11,975 nucleotides of DNA from Entamoeba histolytica HM-1:IMSS (lineage: Eukaryota; Evosea; Mastigamoebida; Endamoebidae), in assembly GCF_000208925.1 (NCBI RefSeq), contig NW_001915246.1:1-11975 (forward strand), written 5' to 3'. The number at the start of each line of letters is the position of its first letter. The first letter of the stretch is position 1. Below are positions 9,006 to 11,975 of the stretch, one piece after another. Below the pieces are notes generated by a model. That model was not told where the DNA came from. It saw only the letters and a list, made by a program, of their open reading frames with translations, and did no database searches. The position numbers and the translations under genes were made by a program.

Positions 9006-9873
9006 ATGTTTATATTTCTATTGACTATTGTAATTACTAATGCAACAGAAAGTATTAACAATACAAAAGTAATACACATACAAATAGAACCAAAACAACA
9101 TAAAAGAATGTTTAGTCTATATAAAATACATTTAAAAGGTGAAGATCATGTGAAACTTACAACGGATAAAGGGGCAGAAGAACCAACATCGTCAACACAA
9201 TCAACAAAACAAGCAGTACCTACAAGTGAACAAGCAGTACCAAAAGAAACACAAGAAACAAAAGGATCAGATGTTGATTCAACAACAGGAGAAAAACAAC
9301 CAAAAGACATCCCCACAAAAGAACCACAAAACCCAGAAGAAACAACATCAGCAGAAACAACAAAACAACAAACAGAAAGCCAATAGTCAAGCACACCAAA
9401 AGCACCACAATCAGAAAATTCAGACAAAACAACAACAAAAAGATCATAACCCATCATCACAAGGAGAAGAAATTCAAAAACAAGACAAAAAACAATCAGA
9501 AACACAAACACCATCAACTCAAGGAGGAAATCAACAAAAAGAAGAGTCAGAAAAAACACAAGAAAATGGTGATAATAAAAATAATGAAATACCAAAAACA
9601 CAAGATGATGCAAAAGACAAACAAGAAAAGAAAGATAATGATTCTCAACAAAAGAATAACAATAATCAACAAACAAACAACAACCCAGAAGATGAAAAAA
9701 CTCATGAACCAAACAAAAATGAAAATAAAGAATCAGATACTAAACAATCAAACAACGATGAAAGTGAAACAGATAATAGCACAGATAATGACATAAATAA
9801 TCAAAAGAATATTGATGGTACATCATGTGTATTTGTTATTCTTTCTATTCTTATCATATTTTTATTAATTTAA
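9006..9873 (+). pseudogene. Broken surface-antigen-like gene: signal peptide, hydrophilic repeat-rich body, GPI-type tail
   Basis: The first frame starts at ATG 9006 with a hydrophobic signal peptide (MFIFLLTIVITNA, likely cut near residue 13), then a Thr/Gln/Glu/Pro/Lys-rich body, and stops at TAG 9384-9386. The same frame continues with matching composition to a second stop at 9447-9449. Just before this, beside an A5 run at about 9437-9441, composition switches to the +1 frame. That frame stays acidic and Gln/Asn/Asp-rich and ends at 9873 with DGTSCVFVILSILIIFLLI, a hydrophobic tail like a GPI-attachment signal. An intact parent would have about 290 residues. The layout resembles Entamoeba surface antigens of the SREHP/ariel type, but I see no Ser-rich repeats, so membership is only a possibility. 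The +1 frame is open from 9226, so a single shift anywhere in 9226-9386 could also explain the break; the basic, acid-poor composition of that frame there argues against it. Simple antigen decay is the preferred reading. Confidence 0.75.
9208..9241 (+). repeat. Short direct repeat (13 bp, offset 21 bp) in the antigen-like gene
   Basis: AACAAGCAGTACC occurs at 9208-9220 and again at 9229-9241. The offset of 21 bases equals seven codons, so both copies encode QAVP-type segments in the same frame. This is a minimal protein repeat of the kind that expands in amoebic surface antigens. Confidence 0.75.
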
Positions 9874-10118
9874 TTGAATGAATTTGGTTATTTTTAAATT
9901 TATTAACAATATTCATTATAACTACTACATCTTCATCTCATTAACACTTTTATTTTATTTCTATTATAACTCATTGTTATTAGTGTTAAATAATATTCAT
10001 ACTAATAACACATTGATAGGTCATATCAAATGATTCATGATTTTCAATATAATCATTATATGTGATTAGTTTAAAATATAAAATAAAACACAAAAATAAT
10101 TGAAAAAGAAATGAATAA
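9874..10118. other. Short intergenic spacer between two broken genes
   Basis: AT-rich spacer after the antigen-like stop. TAATTT overlaps the end of the frame (AATTTAATTG) and could act in 3' end formation, followed by a pyrimidine-rich stretch near 9921-9970. No coding content. There is no promoter triad before the kinase fragment, which fits that fragment being a truncated copy. Confidence 0.5.
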
Positions 10119-11195
10119 AAGGATAAGAAAAAAACACCAATAATAAAGAGAATATACACTTCATTTCAAACCAAAACAATATTCAAAATAACACAATCAA
10201 ATATCAAATTCATATCACTTGGAGATGGAATATTATCAAATAAGAAAGAAATTGAACTTCAAGAAGGAGAAGAAATTAAAGTGAATGAAGAAATAAGAGA
10301 ATTAATTTGTATTGGAAATGATAAAAAAGAGAAGATGAAGATACAAATAAGTAGTAAAGAAGAAAATGAGAAATATTCAATTAGAACAAACCAAAATATC
10401 ATTACAATTGAAGGAGGATATGCATGTGAATTTGAAGTATTCATTACAATCAAATGTACAACTAAAATCAAAGATAAAATAATGATAATTAGTAAAACAC
10501 TTAATAAAGCACAAGAAGAAACAATCAAAAGTATTTCTATTGAAGGAGAAACAGAAATATCAACACGACTTGATCCTGATGAAATAAAAGAAGAAAAGAA
10601 AATAGGAGAAGGAACATTTGGAATTGTTTATGTTGGAGAATTTAGAGGAAATAAAGTAGCAATTAAGAAAATGAAACAAGTTGAAGAAAGTGAAGATAAA
10701 AAGCAAGAATTTGAGAAAGAAGTAGCAATGTTAGATAAATTTCGAAATGAATATATTATTCAATTTTATGGAGCAGTATTTATTCCTAATAAAATATGTA
10801 TGGTAACCGAATATGCAGAATACGGATCAATACAAGATATAATGAATAAAAGAAACATCACAGAAAAATCAAAGAAAATAAGAATCAAATTTATGATAGA
10901 TGGAGCAAAAGGAATATCATATCTTCATTCAAATTGAATATTACATCGAGATATTAAACCCGATAATTTCCATATTGTAACACTTGATGATAACATTGAA
11001 GTTAATTGTAAATTAACGGATTTTGGAAGTGCAAGAAACATCAATATGATGATGACAAATATGACATTCACAAAAGGAATAGGAACACCAAAATACAAGG
11101 CACATGAAATATTAAATCGAGAACATTATAAAATGCCATCAGATATATATTCATTTTCAATAACAATGTTTAGTATTAACTTTATTGGTAAATAA
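10119..11195 (+). pseudogene. Truncated TMK-family (transmembrane receptor-like) protein kinase with internal stop
   Basis: The frame opens after a TAA at 10116-10118 and has no ATG upstream of the conserved part, so the signal peptide, ectodomain and membrane segment are missing. About 10170-10560 matches the juxtamembrane module found between membrane segment and kinase in Entamoeba TMKs (RELICIGN, GGYACEFEVFITIKC). The kinase part follows: glycine loop GEGTFG (10605-10622), VAIKK with the ATP Lys (10665-10667), EFEKEV helix C, HRDIKPDN (10944-10967) and DFG (11019-11027). A TGA at 10935-10937 sits in LHSN-stop-ILHRD, where the family usually has Gly; GGA to TGA is one base. The APE motif reads AHE (11100-11108). 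The frame then leaves the family pattern after SDIYSFSITMF and stops at 11193-11195, losing the C-terminal part of the large lobe. This is a pseudogene fragment from a large, expanded family that senses external signals. Confidence 0.88.
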
Positions 11196-11329
11196 CACTA
11201 ACATAACAGTTATTACAAAAAAAACAACAGAAGTTGAACGTTCAAAAAAAAAATCATTCAAACAATAAAATCATACGAAATAACAGAACAATACAATTAA
11301 TAGTTGGGATGAAACAATAATGAAATGCC
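11196..11329. other. Spacer between the kinase fragment and the RhoGEF gene (convergent 3' ends)
   Basis: A-rich on the plus strand. On the minus strand the stretch just after the RhoGEF stop contains TATTAATTG, a plausible 3'-processing region. I see no further kinase-like sequence here in any frame, so the missing C-lobe of the kinase is truly absent rather than frame-shifted. Confidence 0.5.
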
Positions 11330-11975
11330 TTATTCATTTCTGATATTAAATATGTTCTTTGATTCATTCAAACGAGGAGATAATTTAATCGTATAAGCTA
11401 AAGCAACAAACCAAGCATTAGCATCTAAAGGATTATCAAAGACAAGTGTGACTTGCATATCAGACAAAGGAGAAGTAAAAGAAATAGAAGGGCCAAATGA
11501 AGGATTTGTCCCATAAGAAACAATAGCATCTTCTGTAACCATAAATACACATTGAACTTGGAACATATCATCTTTAAAATCTTCAACAGTTCCATAGTCA
11601 TTAATTAACTTATAAACATTAAATAATTGTTTTCTTTTAATCTTATGGTTGTGATGTCTTATAACTTGAGTTTCTATAAGAACGTCATTAAATAAAAAGA
11701 AATATGCACTATTCACTCCATTTGGTGATTCCATATCAAGATATTTACAATACCCACTAACAATAAATCTTCTACAAGATTTATTCATATCATATAACCC
11801 AGTAATTATTTTTAAAACTATATTGTACTTTTCTCTTTCTTCTTCATATAATTTTTTTTCATTTATCCATGCAGCAACATCCAATATCAATTGATAACAT
11901 TCAACTAATTTATCTGTATCAGGGGATAATGGTGGGGAGTTTTTTAACATATCTTTAATTAATAATACATATCTA
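11330..11975 (-). CDS. RhoGEF, C-terminal part: end of DH domain plus PH domain (partial)
   Basis: The frame is open from the right edge to the TAA at 11330-11332, giving 214 visible residues; the gene begins outside the window. The first residues, RYVLLIKDMLKNSPP, match the last conserved helix of Dbl-homology domains (typical RYxLLLxxLLK), followed by a helix ending VAAWINEKK. About residues 65-200 form a PH domain: RRFIVSGYCKY, then AYFFLFNDVLI (the FLFND strand typical of RhoGEF PH domains), and a C-terminal helix DANAWFVAL with the invariant Trp. Proteins of this kind exchange GDP for GTP on Rho/Rac GTPases at the membrane and control the amoeba's actin cytoskeleton, motility and phagocytosis. 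An in-frame ATG at 11950 is internal to the DH helix and is not the start. There are no breaks, so the gene looks functional. Confidence 0.88.
   Translation of the reverse strand, partial: RYVLLIKDMLKNSPPLSPDTDKLVECYQLILDVAAWINEKKLYEEEREKYNIVLKIITGLYDMNKSCRRFIVSGYCKYLDMESPNGVNSAYFFLFNDVLIETQVIRHHNHKIKRKQLFNVYKLINDYGTVEDFKDDMFQVQCVFMVTEDAIVSYGTNPSFGPSISFTSPLSDMQVTLVFDNPLDANAWFVALAYTIKLSPRLNESKNIFNIRNE

Noticed and set aside
9146..9712. Long minus-strand open frame of 188 codons, rich in Phe, Leu, Val and Cys
   Set aside because: It is the antisense of the Gln/Thr/Lys-rich antigen body; its composition is exactly what reversed CAA/ACA/AAA codons give, and it lacks a promoter.
10281..10283. GTG at 10281 as the start of the kinase
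   Set aside because: Conserved TMK-like sequence continues upstream in the same frame to about 10170, and GTG starts are not expected in a eukaryotic nuclear gene.
10259..10528. Minus-strand open frame of 89 codons with hydrophobic stretches
   Set aside because: Antisense shadow of the TMK juxtamembrane region.
1..11975. CRISPR arrays, bacterial operons or phage modules
   Set aside because: No regularly spaced repeats, no Shine-Dalgarno-led gene series; gene content and promoter elements are those of a eukaryote.

Overview
The window looks like Entamoeba nuclear DNA, most likely from the E. histolytica/dispar/nuttalli/moshkovskii side of the genus. Evidence for this: very low GC; short intron-free genes with tiny 5' leaders; a core promoter at 8971-9005 with the TATTTAAAG, GAAC and ATTCA elements known from E. 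histolytica; an R4-type non-LTR retrotransposon of EhLINE size; and a kinase fragment with the juxtamembrane plus kinase layout of the Entamoeba transmembrane kinase (TMK) family. The species cannot be fixed from the sequence alone.

Layout from left to right. Positions 1-737 (minus) hold the 5' end of an intact gene encoding at least three ubiquitin-like repeats; it runs off the left edge. Positions 738-2931 are AT-rich DNA with no gene that I can support. About 2932-7700 (minus) is a nearly full-length, heavily mutated LINE: a coiled-coil ORF1 (5979-7662), then ORF2 (2932-5960) with a reverse transcriptase and a restriction-enzyme-like endonuclease. It carries roughly a dozen stops and frameshifts. 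Positions 7701-8970 are again AT-rich and empty. At 9006-9873 (plus) there is a signal-peptide and GPI-tail type surface protein of Gln/Thr/Lys/Glu-rich composition. Its promoter looks complete, but its frame is broken by a TAG and a +1 shift. Positions 10119-11195 (plus) hold a TMK-type kinase fragment with no start codon or membrane part, an internal TGA, and a missing C-terminal kinase lobe. Positions 11330-11975 (minus) are the C-terminal end of an intact RhoGEF (end of DH plus PH domain), running off the right edge.

The two edge genes appear functional. Almost everything between them is decayed: a retrotransposon, a surface-antigen gene and a receptor-kinase gene. I see no operon, CRISPR array, tRNA or rRNA, and no convincing new multi-gene system. 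The most useful leads are the surface-protein gene with an intact promoter but a broken frame, the single-base stop in the kinase, and the ubiquitin-like repeat protein.
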